A DNA stretch of 64,000 bases from Syngnathus acus. Lineage: Eukaryota > Chordata > Actinopteri > Syngnathiformes > Syngnathidae. Positions 24,101 to 36,700 of the stretch are shown here, in pieces (the stretch's first letter is position 1; the number at the start of each line of letters is the position of its first letter). Below the pieces are notes generated by a model that was not told where the DNA came from, searched no databases, and saw only the letters and a program-made list of their open reading frames with translations. A program made the position numbers and the translations under genes. Where the stretch lies: positions 562,491-626,490 of the forward strand of contig NC_051092.1 of NCBI RefSeq assembly GCF_901709675.1. The letters are read 5' to 3'.

Positions 24101-25420
24101 TGACGCAGGTCTGGCGGAGCCTGTCAAAGTAGTCAGTGTCGCTGACCGTGCTTTGGGTGCGTTCAGGACATCCAGAAGAAGCGTCAGAACAAAGATCTGG
24201 TGGAGCTGCAGGGCCTGATCGACGCCCACTTTGAGCACCGCAAGAAGGAGGAGGAGGAGCTCATCGCCCTCAAAGACAGGATTGTGAGTGCGTCAAACAT
24301 TAAGATGGGCTGGAGAAAGTCACGTTCATGTGACCCAAATTCCCGCAGGAGAAGCGTCGCGCCGAGAGGTCTGAGCAACAGAGGATCCGTTCCGAAAAGG
24401 ACAAGGAACGGCAGGCCAGGCGTGAGGTCCGTATACCGTACCCCCGCCCTTCAAGCTCCCCAAAATGCCAAGCCCGCTCTCGGTTGTCTGCGTGCAGGAG
24501 GAGCGTCGCATCAAGGAGGAAGCGGACGCCAAGAAGAAGGCCGGCGAAGAAGCCAAAAAGAAGTCTGCTCTGACCAACATGGGATCCAACTACGGCAGCC
24601 ACCTGCAGAGGGTACGTGTGACGCTTCATCATCCCAAGAATTTGTCTTCAAAATATGGCCAGCGGCGCTCACCCGGCCGGCCGGGTGCAACTTTTGTCTC
24701 CCCCAGGCGGACCAGAAGCGCGGAGGCAAGAAAGAGACGGAGCGAGAGAAGAAGAAGAAGATTTTGGCCGCCAGGCGCAAGCAACTCAACATCGACCATC
24801 TCAACGAGGACAAGCTAAAGTCAGAAATCCCGCGTTCGTGACGATGATGGCGTCCATATTGTGAGCTTACTGTCACGCTCGATGCACCGTTTGTGTTCCA
24901 GGGACAAGATCAACGAGTTGTACGATTGGATGTGTCAGCTGGAGTCGGAGAAGTTCGACCACATGGAGAGGCTGAAGAAGCAGAAGTACGAAGTGAGTGT
25001 CACCAAAACAGCCCCGCCCCCTCCCTCAAAAAAAAGGAAACAAATAACACCAAATGTGGTTTTTGCACGCCGTCAGGTCACCACCCTGCGTAAGAGAGTG
25101 GAGGAGCTCAGCAAGTTGTAAGTAACGCCTTTGCGTGGCAGTATCTCGTAACTACAGCGCCGCCGCTGGTCAGGAGGAAACATTACACCACATCATTGCA
25201 AACAAAAGGCAAAAACAGCTCCTAAAACGTTTTCATGACATGCTAGAAGAGACAATAATGCCGCACATTAAGCTCCATGTTCATGTCAACCTGTTTTTAA
25301 AAGATGCATCCAACAGTATTAATAGCAGCGGTTTAAAGTTAATCACAAAGATGCTAACGTGGCTTTATGTGTGCATTGCACAGCAGCAAGAAGGGAGCCG
25401 CCGCCCGCCGAAGGAAGTAG
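21134..25420 (+). CDS. tnnt3: Fast skeletal troponin T
   Basis: Tropomyosin-binding subunit that anchors troponin on fast-muscle thin filaments. Fifteen coding exons were joined: 21134-21153, 21341-21354, 21566-21574, 22108-22260, 23062-23079, 23299-23319, 23892-23910, 23999-24044, 24167-24283, 24349-24426, 24498-24611, 24707-24819, 24902-24992, 25077-25117 and 25387-25420, giving 295 residues. Small N-terminal exons encode an acidic hypervariable region; the 153-nt exon holds repeated PEVEPE units. The conserved core reads [20 protein letters not shown], then [20 protein letters not shown], and [20 protein letters not shown], the troponin I and C binding region. The tail is short and basic ([10 protein letters not shown]). 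The tiny exons (9-21 nt) are probably alternatively spliced, as known for fast troponin T. The 9-nt exon is the least certain. Only one of the usual mutually exclusive penultimate exon pair was found. AATAAA lies at 25530-25535. Confidence 0.92.
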
Positions 25421-25620
25421 ACGCCGCTGGCGAAATTATTCGAGCTGAGAAGACGCACCACGTCGTCGCGCTGAAGACGCAACGTTATCGCAAGCCGCTA
25501 GCGACTAGTGGCTAGCTGCTAACGATAGCAATAAAAACATCTTGGACCTCCATGCTCTCTCGACTGTTTGGTTCTCAGTATTTTTGTAAATAAAGTTTGA
25601 CTCTTCAAGACGACCTTTTT

Positions 25621-27450
25621 ACCCCTCTCGTCATTCTACGACGCTAACAGGAAGACTGAGGCCAATATTTCAGAAGCACATCTATGAAGCTAGCAAAACA
25701 GCTGACACTAAGTACTTAATAATGGCTAGTCAAAGTCAATAAAAAGAAAGCAGAACTCACCAGACCACACATTGGAAGCTGCCCTGGCCCAGTCCGAAAA
25801 GTTCTGATCTGTTGTTTGCTTTACATCTCTGCCGCTCTGGAGTCGTCTTCCGCAGAAATTTGCGCGCGTCCGTCGGTCAAATGGGTCCGTGTGGAAACGG
25901 CCCCTTTTTTTTTTTTTTTTTTTAGTCACCGGAATAACTATTCCGCAACACGCATTTTTATGGCAGCTTTCCTTCGCCTTTGTTGAGTGAAGGAGGGATA
26001 AAAAGATGTTTGCTTTCCAACAGAGGGAAGGACAGCACACTTTCGAATGAATTCGACTCCACTTTTGACGTCATCACGCCACGGGGAGTCGGTGTAGGTG
26101 ACAATGTGCTACAGTACCACACGGCGGCAATGTTTCTCCACAAGACTGCTGCTAGTTCACGTCGACGTTGACAGATGAAAACCGATGTCACCTTTATGGA
26201 GCGGTCAGAATATTTCGTCATCATCTCATTATTCCTTTTCATTATATCATTAAGAAAAACTTTGTTGCGCAGTCATGATCTTGGTTTCAATCCTGACTCT
26301 AATCAACGGAGTAAGAGGGATCGTATTTCATTTATTTTTGAAAATGGAGTAAAAAGTCATTTCAACGTCAAATCGAAGAATTGTTAGTCATATAGTTCAA
26401 GGCCATTTTAACATTCAAGTAAGTGAAAAATGCAGAATCTCTTTCTAGTTTACAATACAATGTAGTCGAGTACCGATTTTATAGTGCAGTGCAAATGTTT
26501 AATAGAACAAGACTATTTTATTCCACAATAAAGAAATAAAAAAATCCATGTTTTAAAGAAAAACTATAAGACATGAGAGTTCAGTATAAATAAAGTAAAA
26601 GATTTATTTTATATTGGAGTGTCACTCGGTTTGTATAAATATAAAGTTGAACATTTTGTGTCACGACAAACAAACAAAAGCATTAAATACATTTAACAAA
26701 CGCTCTTATTTACAATATCAGTTTATGGATACAAAAAAAATGGTCCTCTGCTGCAGTTGGAGCCAGCAAGCAGTCAAATCATCAGTCAGTTTTTGCCATT
26801 TTGCTGTCGTTGAAATCGAAGTGGAGGACGTGAGGGAAGCTTGAGGTGGCGCTAGGAATGTAAGCAACAACAATCACTTGCCTTCATGTTGGCTGCATGA
26901 GCAATCATCCCCATCAATAAACACATTTTTCATCGGGAAGCCGACAAACTGCGCAAATGCAAAGCAAAAAGAAGAAGGAACACGGCAGCGGTTACTTGCA
27001 TGACATTAGCTTTAGGGAGCGCAAACATCCATGAATACTTCCGACAAAAACGGCTTTATTATATATATCCGAGTGTTGTTATAGTTATTGTAACAATCCA
27101 CGACGTGTAAAATATTTTTGTCGTTCCAAGCATTCACGAAGTAAAGAATCATTGAGAACTAGCTCGACAATTGTTAAAACATTTGAGAAAAAATACTGAA
27201 CCGTGATCATTTTGCACGATAAGCATTTAACATTACATTAATTTCAAATAGTGGGCTAAAAACAACGGGCTACCTAAAAAATCCTTTCTTTGAGTGACTA
27301 ATTGTGTTGTTTTTATTGCCATGGTAAGCGGCAAGAATAGTGGGAAGCACCGGGCGCAAATATCGAAATGTCAACTTTGAGTGGCGGGGAAACTGCTCGT
27401 TTTGTTGTTGGATGATGATGATGATGACGATGATGTGGCGCGGCGGCCTC
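25621..27450. other. Convergent gap between tnnt3 and the MyoD gene
   Basis: AT-rich DNA with no coding exon seen. It should contain the 3' untranslated region of the MyoD-family gene; a reverse-strand AATAAA lies at 27312-27317. A T homopolymer occurs at about 25907-25923. Confidence 0.55.
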
Positions 27451-29799
27451 CTATAGGACTTGGTAGATGAGGTTGGCGTCCCGTTGGTGGTCGGTGCTGT
27501 CGCCAGGGGGGGCCGATGGCGCGCCGGGAGGCGCGTCCGCGGGCGCGACGCCGGGCGCGTCCACGTTGCTGCCGCTGGCGACGTTGGCGTCGGTGGAGAT
27601 CCTTTCCACGATGCTGGACAAACAATCCAGGCTGGAGACCACCGACGCACGCTCGCGCTTGACACCTGCGCGCGTGCGCGCACAATTGGTCATTCATACA
27701 ACGCTCACTTCCTCATTGGCAATTCATGCAACGCGCTAGCAGAAGGCCGCGCTACAGCGAGGGGACCGGACCGCAAAATCATTTTGAAAGTGTGCTGAAC
27801 AATGCTGGAGGTGGGCCTATACTATACACACATTTCGTTCTTCCCCAAAATACGTTTGAGCCTTTCTGGTTGAAAAAAAAAAAAAAAAAAAATGAATGTC
27901 ACCAACACCTAAAATAATTCATCGAAATTTGCCACTTGATGGAGTCTCAGAATAGGGCGGTTATTTGGGGCCTTTAGAATGAATTATTATGCAGATTATT
28001 CACGACAACCCGCCGCCCCAATCGATAGTCGATCGTCATTTGGGAGAAGTGACGTCACGGGCTCTTACCGTTGCTGCTGCCGTCACTGAAAAAGTTGTTG
28101 GCGTCAAAAGTGGCTCGCTTGGACGAAGGGCAGCTGAAGTCCGCCTGCACAAATCATCATAAAAATAAAAGCAAACATTAAAAATTGTAACACAAAATAG
28201 AGCGAATTTAAATGTGTAAATTGACGTTGTGTTTTGTAAAAGGTGTTTTTTTTTCTCTTGATCATTTTTGACAGCAGGCTTGTTTTCCATGATCATTTAC
28301 AAACTTATTTATTATAAACCCTTTAATTATGCGATAGTGTCACGACGATCGATATTGTATTATGACTCTGTTTGGGCGACAAAAATCTGCTCTCAAATTA
28401 GTTTGGCGCAAACGGCAAACTGGCAGCATGCGCTCATTCAGATCCATTCAATTTAAATTTCAAGCCATTTTATCTCGTTGTTCATGTCATCCACTTAAGA
28501 GGGGGCAGAAGAAGTGAATTCGTCATATTTACAGCTCTCGTTCTTAAGTTTATTCATTTTCATTTTACTCCAAGGCTGCCAGAGAAAAGAAAATATTTAA
28601 ATCTATCAAATATATAGAAAGTGGCAATTGGATTAAATTCGATATTGATTGTGGTGATTATCAAACTTACATTTCAGTGTTTTCATTAACTAAAATAGAC
28701 CTAAAGACAATAACGAATTTTAATTTGAAATTGTGCGCATGTGTGTTTTATTTGTGATGCGAACAAGTCAGCATTGATTAGGATCAATTGGTCAAATGCA
28801 AAGATTTAGCGCTTGAAGTTCAATCAAGAACTTTTGGCCTTAAATTGAGGCAAAATTAAATGTCATATCAAAACATTTTCGAAAACAACCCTTCTTATTT
28901 TCTACATGTCTTATTATTGTTTAGTTTATTTTCTTCTCCTGTCGGGCGCGCGGCCAGGACAAGAAAGCTCATTCCCAAAAGAAAAATATTTATACTTTCA
29001 TTCATTCGTTACAAAAAATGAAGGGTTTGCCAGAGGATTTTTTTTTGTTCATACAGAACGAAAGCCCTTTTCTGATACTTTTAAAATTCAGCAAATAAAT
29101 TAAGACCACTTCAGCCATGAGGGTGTGGGGATTTTCTTTTTCTTTTCTTTTCTTTTTTTCTGCTAGCCGCCTCCTTACCATGCCGTCGGAGCAGTTGGAG
29201 CGGGGGCTGGAGGCGTCCGAGTCGGCAGCGTAACGCTCGACTTGCAGCGGGTAGCAGGCGTCCCCCGTAGGCGGGGAGCCGGCGGCGGTGCCGGCCCCGC
29301 CCGCGCGTAGCAGCGCCTGCAGCGCTTCGATGTATCCGATGGCGTTGCGCAGGATCTCGACCTTGGGCAGCCGCTGGTTGGGGTTGGCCGACGTGCAGCG
29401 CTTGAGCGTCTCGAAGGCGTCGTTGACTTTGCCCAGGCGGCGGCGCTCGCGCAGCGTGGCGGCCTTGCGCCGGTCGGCGTTGGTGGTCTTGCGCTTGCAC
29501 GCCTTGCACGCCCACAGCAGGCAGCGGCCCGCCTGGTGGTGGCCACTGGGCGCGCGTACGTGCTCGTCGTCGTCGTCCGGGTCGCGTGCGTGCGAAGACC
29601 CGGACGACGACGAAGACGAGTCGTCCGGCTTGCAGGCCTGCAGCAGGCCCGCCGCGTGCACCATGCGGGGATCCAGGTGGGGGTCCAGGTCCTCGAAGAA
29701 GCGCATGTCGCTCGTGTCGAAGCACGGGTCGTCGTAGAAGTCGTCGCCCGGGCAGCCCGGACAGGGCGCCATGTTGAACTGCATGTCCGACAGCTCCAT
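27451..29799 (-). CDS. myod1: MyoD-family myogenic bHLH transcription factor
   Basis: Nuclear activator of skeletal muscle genes that binds E-boxes as a dimer with E proteins. Three exons: 29799-29179, 28144-28069 and 27665-27451, giving 303 residues; the three-exon layout is typical. It starts MELSDMQF, then [20 protein letters not shown] (activation region), the His/Cys-rich [20 protein letters not shown], the basic region [19 protein letters not shown] and a helix-loop-helix ending [14 protein letters not shown]. The myogenic Ala-Thr pair in the basic region is intact. The C-terminal part holds [18 protein letters not shown] (helix III) and the usual end NLIYQVL. Departures from typical MyoD are Leu for Met and Gly for Ser around RERRRLGKV, and a Ser/Asp-rich insert before HVRAPSG. 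Many spiny-finned fish have a second gene, myod2; linkage to fast troponins rather than the usual MYOD1 neighbours makes myod2 possible. An upstream in-frame ATG at 29913 extends the frame but lacks family similarity. Confidence 0.93.
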
Positions 29800-29951
29800 G
29801 CTCGCCACCGAAAGTTGCCCTGCGCGCAGCCGCCTTAACGGGTGCTCATGTTGGGCCTGGCTGCGGGCCTTTGGGGGCGGGGGGGGGAGGGGTTGCTGGA
29901 GAGTTCGCTTCACTGATACTTGATGGGGAACCCCGAAACCGCTCCCAGCGT

Positions 29952-30016
29952 CTTATAGCTGCCAGGGCACGCGTAGGCGTGTTTAGCAGGGCAACGTGCA
30001 CCTGACGCTGGCCAAT
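29952..30016 (-). promoter_or_regulatory. Core promoter of the MyoD-family gene
   Basis: On the reverse strand a TATAAG box (29952-29957) lies about 155 bp before the start codon. An ATTGG (CCAAT in the forward strand, 30012-30016) lies about 55 bp further up. Spacing is normal for a vertebrate TATA promoter. Confidence 0.6.
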
Positions 30017-31311
30017 CAGGGGGCCGCGCGCGGCGCGACGGCTCTTAAGACTTCACGCCAATTAGGATCCAATTACGACGACGCCCCCCCGCCACTCAAC
30101 GCAGAACATCCCATTCACATGTTCGAATGCTGGTGTTCATTTTTCCTTCATTGCCCGCCTTCATTTCATCCCCACAACGTTTGAAAATGTTTTTACAAGA
30201 AAAAAAACATCAATAAATAGATAAAGCATGTTGACAAATCCAAGCGTATGGCGGGCGGGCCTGCCAGGCAGCAAAAAAAAAAAAAAAAAATTACATGGGC
30301 CCTTTTATAAAATATGACAAGGTGATATGTAAGATTGGAAGTTGATGATGAGAATGCCTCTGACAAAATGAGATCATGACAATATGTTCAATACATTCTC
30401 TCCACATTGACAGTGGAACAATCACAAGGGTCCGTGGAGGCTTTTCCATTTGCAGCCCTTAAGGACCACCAAGGTGTTGACATGGCAAAGAGACCCCGGT
30501 GCTGCTCAGCTGCCATACGCAAAGCCCCCCTGCCCATCTTCTAAGATGGACGCCCCCGTCTGGAGCTCAGCTGGGGGTGACGAGACACGCTGGGAATCAA
30601 ATGGCTTCCACTTAAAGGTAAATCATCTCGCTGAGGTCCACTCGGACCACACCCAGAGAACGACCCGCCGCCTCATTAGACGTCGTTGAACCCGGCTGGA
30701 GCGACACTCCCCACACCAAAAGTGGCACATAACCAGACAGCCAAGGAGGCATCCAAAGACCAAACCTGAGGATGATCCATGCATGGCGGCATATTTGAAC
30801 AAGGGCTGTTTGCGCCGTTGCGGGCGTGAACTCCTCCGACTTGATTCAGTCCAATCGAAGGACCTCCTCTCGTTTCCTTTCATTGTGGAGTGCTCACATC
30901 ACAAGGAGAGGGACGTTTCACGAAACACAATGACCAAAAAGACATCGGAAGCTGTTGGCACACTTTTCGTGATCAGAATTCAATCTGCTTTATTTTTGAT
31001 GACTTCAAGGACGGTGGCTCCGAAGGATCAAAAAGACAAAACGGTCATATCGCATCTCGGTGTCAAATATCACCACGGCAACCACGGCAGAAGACCAACA
31101 AGACGAGTGTGTTGACTCGTCACCTGCGGGTTCAAAGGTCACGGACCACACAAGTGCCTGCCACTGCTACATGACCACAGGCGCACGCACACACACTCAC
31201 ACAGGCACGTGTAACCTGAGTCTTATTGCTGTGCAAGCAATTACTCTCATGTGCTCATCAACATGTTAACTGCAGACTAATGCTCACATGCGGACACACA
31301 ACACACCCCCA

Positions 31312-31336
31312 CGCACACACACACACACACACACAG
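31312..31336. repeat. CA microsatellite
   Basis: Uninterrupted CA dinucleotides following a short imperfect ACGCAC run. Confidence 0.9.
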
Positions 31337-33146
31337 CGAGCGCTGCAAATCAACTTTATTCATCCAGCAAGCAAGTCAATGTCAGCGAGGTGAGGTGGTC
31401 TCCGTCCGGGTGGTGAGGTGAAGATGCTTCCCGCAACAGCTGAGCCCCTAAAACCATCACAAGGCCCCCAAACGGGACCACCCAACACCACACAAATACA
31501 CGCAACACACACTTGTGCATTTTTTGTATTTCATTGTGACAGAGCGCAAGTTTTCATTCGTGGTCGTAACTACCGATTGATTGATTTTCCATTTTGCAGC
31601 ATGACCGTCTTGTCATTCTCCATGTTATCAAGTTCTAAAGTTGGTATCCAGACGAGGCCTGTAGCACTTTTCGTCTCCTCGCTAATCCGGTCCCCATGCT
31701 AACTTTTTGGAATGCGACCCGCTTTCTTTCGATATCAATCACGTGCGTGATGCACTTGATTGAAGCCAAGTCTCTAAAGCTGGACCCAGACCTGCTCCAT
31801 GTTGTATTTTTATTTGCCATCCTGATACTTTCTGTAACCGCATCGGGAGCCGCTAACCCACAATAGCATGTTAGCAGCGCTGACGTGAGGCGCACGCACG
31901 TTAAAGCGAGCTCTCATGTCAACGGTTCAGGTTTCGTCCTCCAGCACCTGTCGTTAGCCGTTAGCCGCTAGCCGGCGCTGCCTCGTTTTGTCTCGCTCGT
32001 GCCAGCAAATATTTGCGGCGTTGTGTCATGCCGCTTCCCTGAGAGCTTTCCTTCTCGCTGGATTTAGTCTAATCGCGTGTTCCACTCTGGCATGCGAGGC
32101 TGTATGCCCACAGCAAGCGCCTCCAGCCCATCCAGGCCCGCAGCCAGGACGCGTGGGGGGTCTCCGAACGCAGGCGCCCGTTGACGGACATGGAGAACCT
32201 GCCCAGACTTTTACATGTCACAGAAAAGAACTCAAAAGATGTCTTGCTTGTCCAAATGAGAGAAGAGCTCCACATGCCTCAAAAAATCCTAATGTAGCAT
32301 GGCTAGCTTGCGTTTGACTTCATAAAAGTAGGATTCAAGAGCTCAAAATAGGACATAAACCTTTGGCCACACCCAAAACATTTTGGGGGGTTATCAATTT
32401 CCAAATGCTCCCAAAGTTTTTGTTCTGCTGACTTCAGCCGATCTCCAGCATATATTTTTAGTCAGAATCTCCCGACGAGCGCCATTGGTCCGGTACGGTG
32501 GGGCGTTGACTTCCTGTACACGGTGGGGGGTTGACTTCCTGTACACGGTGGAGATGTTGGTGTACAGTACACAAGCTAGCCACTGCTAACCCAAACTCAT
32601 TTTGGCTCACTCAGATGGGCACGGATGTCGTCCTGCTGACTCCGCCCATTTTTCGATTCTGGTTCCGAACCTGCTGTGATGCTTGTGAAGTCCAAACGCA
32701 CGACATGCAAAAGTCTTCTGCAACGTAGGGCAGAAAATGAAAATGACAAGAAGGTAAACTTCAAGAAAGTTCTGGAAGCGTGACATTTTGTCGCGGCAGT
32801 GCCTCCTACGTCACAAACAACATACTGCATGACTCATTTACGTGATCCGATGACTGAAGGTTATTTCTGGCTTCTCGTGTACTCTATGTACCGAACGTAT
32901 GTGCATGCGTGCGTGCGTGAGAGAGAGAGAGCTGCTCGTTTGCTCGCCGACTAACAAACTTGCTCACATTTAAAAAAAAAGATATTTTTCAAACACGGCT
33001 TTTCTTGATGTCTTCCATTTTGAGTCTTTTCCATTCATGACTATCTTTGGGCTTCAGACTGGTCAACAGATTCAACTGGAACCGTTTGCCTGAAACTTCA
33101 GTGGGACTGAAGGAATGCTGTTTACTGCAGACAGCCAACTGCTTGC

Positions 33147-33147
33147 G

Positions 33148-33195
<48 letters not shown>

Positions 33196-33207
33196 CACAC
33201 ACACACG
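33147..33207. repeat. CA microsatellite with CTCA interruptions
   Basis: A long CA run broken by ACTCAC near 33187-33197. A second CA run lies at 33343-33379 and a third at 33727-33752. Between them (33581-33602) the strand switches to GT. Confidence 0.9.
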
Positions 33208-36200
33208 CAGAGTGTGTGTGCCCCCTCATTGGTCGGCGGTGTCGTCACGGAGACAACAGCTGTCTCCAGGATGAAGAAGCTACTTGGAGGGTGCCAGCCA
33301 GTCTGCAGGCCTGCAACCGGAGAGTCCCACAGGAGTCCCCAACACACACACACACACACGCACACACACACGCACACACTGGCACGGCAGGCCTAGCTTA
33401 GCGCCCTCTAGAGCAGGGCTCAGCAACTAAGTTTGGCCCCGGCCCAAATTTCTTCTTCCTGACATTGTCATGGAGCAAGTCGTGCTTTTTGTGCTCATTT
33501 CAGTGTGGCTTGTCTGAAGCAAGCACATGGAAGGCTCCATTGTGTTTTTTTTGTCTTCAAACAGTTCTTGACAATGTAGTGTGTGTGTGTGCGTGTGTGT
33601 TGCACGAGCGTGTTCATGTGTGGGCGTGCGTCACATGTGTTGTTTTCACTGACGGCAACTGTCGCAACAACGACCCCTTGAATCTGCACCTGCCACTGAC
33701 ACAGCCAATGTGCAGATACACTCACATACACACACACACACACACACATACACAGATGACCCCCAGGCTGATGCGCAGCCGAGCATGCTGGGAGTCGTGA
33801 TGGCTACAGACGCCATCTTGGATGTTTGCCATCCAAACATATACACGCACAGCTTAAACACACACACACAGACATACAGTACATACACGTACTATCAAAA
33901 CATATGCAAAAATATTCCCCTCACACACAGGCACACACAAACAGACACACGCGCCGTCATACGTCAAAAAAATGGAGACGGACACACGTTGGCACTTTTG
34001 TTTTAGCAATGGCGTAAAGGCAAAGTTTAAGGACATCCTTTGCACGCACGTACGGGCAGGGCAGGGGGTATAAGGGGTGGAGCTAGGGGGGGTGTTACAG
34101 GCGGGGTGTTTACTGTGCCCACGAGGATAGGAAGTTGGTCATGGGGTCAGAAGTCAGGGAGCGATAGCACGCTTCACTTCTATGTCAGTGTGTGCGTGTG
34201 TGCAAGACAACAGGTGGGACACACTAGCACATGCGCACACACACGGCCCACCTGCCACACCTGTCAATCACCAAGCAGCATGCACTTTTGCAAGGAAGCT
34301 CGCATCGTGTGTGTGTGTGTGTGTGAGAGAGAGATACGATGTACATGTGAGTGTGTGTGTATGCAGTATATACATCTCTATACGCACGCACATATATACA
34401 TATAGACACTGTATACCTGTATGCATGCTGTCCTTGACACCCTCCCTGAACTTTGATCCCACCTAACGAAGGGACGCCGCTTCATCCTCGTCCGAATGGT
34501 TTACACGCACTTTGTTTTGGTGGCGACGAACGACAAGGCCTCTCAGTGACGGGTCAGTGAGGACAAAGTGTGCAGGGAGGGAGGGGGGGCTTTTGGGGGT
34601 CCAGTTACCCCTAAGGGAAGTAAACCAACGTCAAGTGTGAACTTTGATGTCTGCACGTGAATGTTGTTGCTCTGTTTGTCAAAATGCAGGAAGTCAAGTC
34701 AAAATGAGTTTGTCTTTTTGTAATTATTTTTTATTATGACATTGTGGATTTTTGCCCTCGTGCCGCACGAGCGAGACACGTTGCTGCACCAGTGGCAGTT
34801 ATAGCGCCGGCCGCATGTGTTCCACTTTCTTCATGATGGCTTTGAACTTGTGTCCGCTGCTGCAGAGTAAAATGCCCCATCGCTCCCGACACCCCAAAAG
34901 CGCCCCCCCCCCCCTCATTATCCCGTGCAGATGTTGGGTCGGCGGGCAGCTAGCGAGCCCGTCTCAAATGTCGCCCATCTAATTGATAGGAAAACTCTGG
35001 CCGGGAAGCGCTAAGCCCGTCTGAGCTCTCGGGTTCCCGGTGGGCGCGAGGCGTTCACGGACCTCGCGTCGGGCCACGGAGCCAGATGAAGACGATCCGG
35101 ACCGGGTCTTAAACGAAGGATGTGACGCTAATGACTTTAAGAAGAGCTAATCCGGCCATCTGGACCCACCCATTGTTTGATCTGGACCTTGTTGTCTCTT
35201 TGGGGACGGATCATGGGAAGGGGCTTCCTTGTTTGTTTTGCTTTCATTTGCTGCTGGATCCGTTGCAGATGGACAGACACGACCGGTCATTCGATCGGGG
35301 ACGGCGAGGCCTTCTCTCCTCATCGTTCTACGTTCTAATAAAAAAAAAAAAGGTCCATCAGAATTGAGCACGGGCATGTACAAGACAACCCAATCTAGGT
35401 ATGCCCCCCCCACCCTGAGTCCTTTGACGGTGGCGTGATGGATGACTCTATGGTGCTATTTTGAGGCGGGTGGCGCTATGTGACCTTTGGCGGGTATTTC
35501 TCGTCCGGCCTTTTAATGCACCCGAGAGCCGTTTCGGACTGTCCGGAACATTCCGCACTCTTCCCCCCCATCGAGGGGCTGAAGACTGTCTTTGGAAGTC
35601 GCCGCTCAGGAATGTGTGGCGAGGGGACGCCTCACCTGCGTGTTGCATTCATGATGTCAAAGAACAAGATTCTATTCCTGCACGGAACAAACGTGTTTGG
35701 ATGGCTGAAGTGGATGTTGCTTCCATTCAAAACGTGCAGAGCGACGGGCGTGACGATCGGCGCCTGAGATGGCTCTGGTCAGCTTTTTTTGTGCTGGGCG
35801 GCCATTTTGGCTTCTTTTGGACTTGTGCTGCATTTGTTCTGGCAGCTGAACTTGAGTGCACAATTTCTCCGTTCTTCTAGCAGTGGACAGCTGCGGTGTC
35901 AGTTACACACAAACCGGGCCCCACTTGAGGGGGGGGGGGGCAGGGGGTCACGCGCCGCACTACACTCTGCTTGCGTGCGTCTCCGGGGACACGTTGGCTC
36001 GGGCCTCGCTCAAGACGCAGGAGCGAGGCAGGGGTGAGGTAGGCGAGGCCAGGCCTGGCCGGACCAGGTCGGGCCGGGCCCCCGCTTCCAGATGCCCGCT
36101 GTTGACAGAGTGCTCCTTAGCGTGCCATTCGCCGCTTCTCCTCACGGGCCGGAGTGTGCTGTGCGACAGCTGCGGGGTCTCAACAACACCCCCTTCATAT

Positions 36201-36439
36201 TCCTACTTGGACGCCCCCCCCCCCCCCCATCAAATACTTGATGCCTCAAAAGCACCACAGCAGGCCACATGGGACAAAGACGGAGCCCAAATGCAGCATT
36301 ATTGACACTTACACGCCTTGTCCACCAGATGACGCTGTCGCCCCAGCATTGCTCATCATCCCGCTTTTCTTGCTTTTTTTCCTGTGTGGCTTTGCACGTC
36401 CAAAGTCTGAAGGACAAATTCCTTTTGCATTATGAGTCA

Positions 36440-36700
36440 ATGAGAATGATTCACATTAATGGTATCATTGAGTCCAATCCAGGAATTGCTGGTTCTGTCA
36501 TCTGCTAGAATTAGTTGGTGAAGGAAAGCACTCTCCAGGGCGTTGTGGATGGATCCACCCAGGATGTTGCAGACGCTCTGTTGGGAAGGAAGGAAAGCCA
36601 CTTGACAAGCTGACCCAAAGCCGACCCAATCCCCTGGTGCCGCCTCGGCATCTGCGAAGGTCCTGGTCTCGTCCTGGTACACCTCCGATTGAAATAGGTC
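36440..36700 (-). pseudogene. C-type lectin-like domain fragment
   Basis: The reverse strand encodes VYQDETRTFADAEAA and, after a non-matching stretch, LGGSIHNALESAFLHQLIL and SWIGLNDT before a stop. These blocks are typical of teleost ladderlectin-like C-type lectin domains (ETRTFADAEA, then C-x-x-LGG...SIHNALE, then WIGLND). The Cys expected right after ADAEA and the residues between LGG and SIHNALE are missing. No flanking exons for the rest of the domain or a signal peptide were found. A usable CAG acceptor precedes the second block, so a short intron cannot be excluded. Best read as a decayed fragment. Confidence 0.45.

Larger units (their letters stand above)
30020..36430. other. Long intergenic region rich in microsatellites
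   Basis: No intact gene was recognised over 6.4 kb. Many CA/GT runs are present, and homopolymers of A, C and T break up the rest. The upstream side of the MyoD gene lies here, so muscle enhancers are plausible, but none can be pinpointed from sequence alone. Confidence 0.55.

Noticed and set aside
24200-24841. 213-codon forward open frame overlapping tnnt3
   Set aside because: It reads through tnnt3 exons and introns; only part matches troponin T, and splice sites explain the gene better.
29800-29913. Upstream in-frame start for the MyoD gene
   Set aside because: The extension is a Pro/Arg-rich leader without family similarity, while MELSD is the established MyoD start and lies a normal distance from the TATA box.
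33000-34470. Several short Cys/Val or His/Thr-rich open frames
   Set aside because: They are translations of CA/GT microsatellites.
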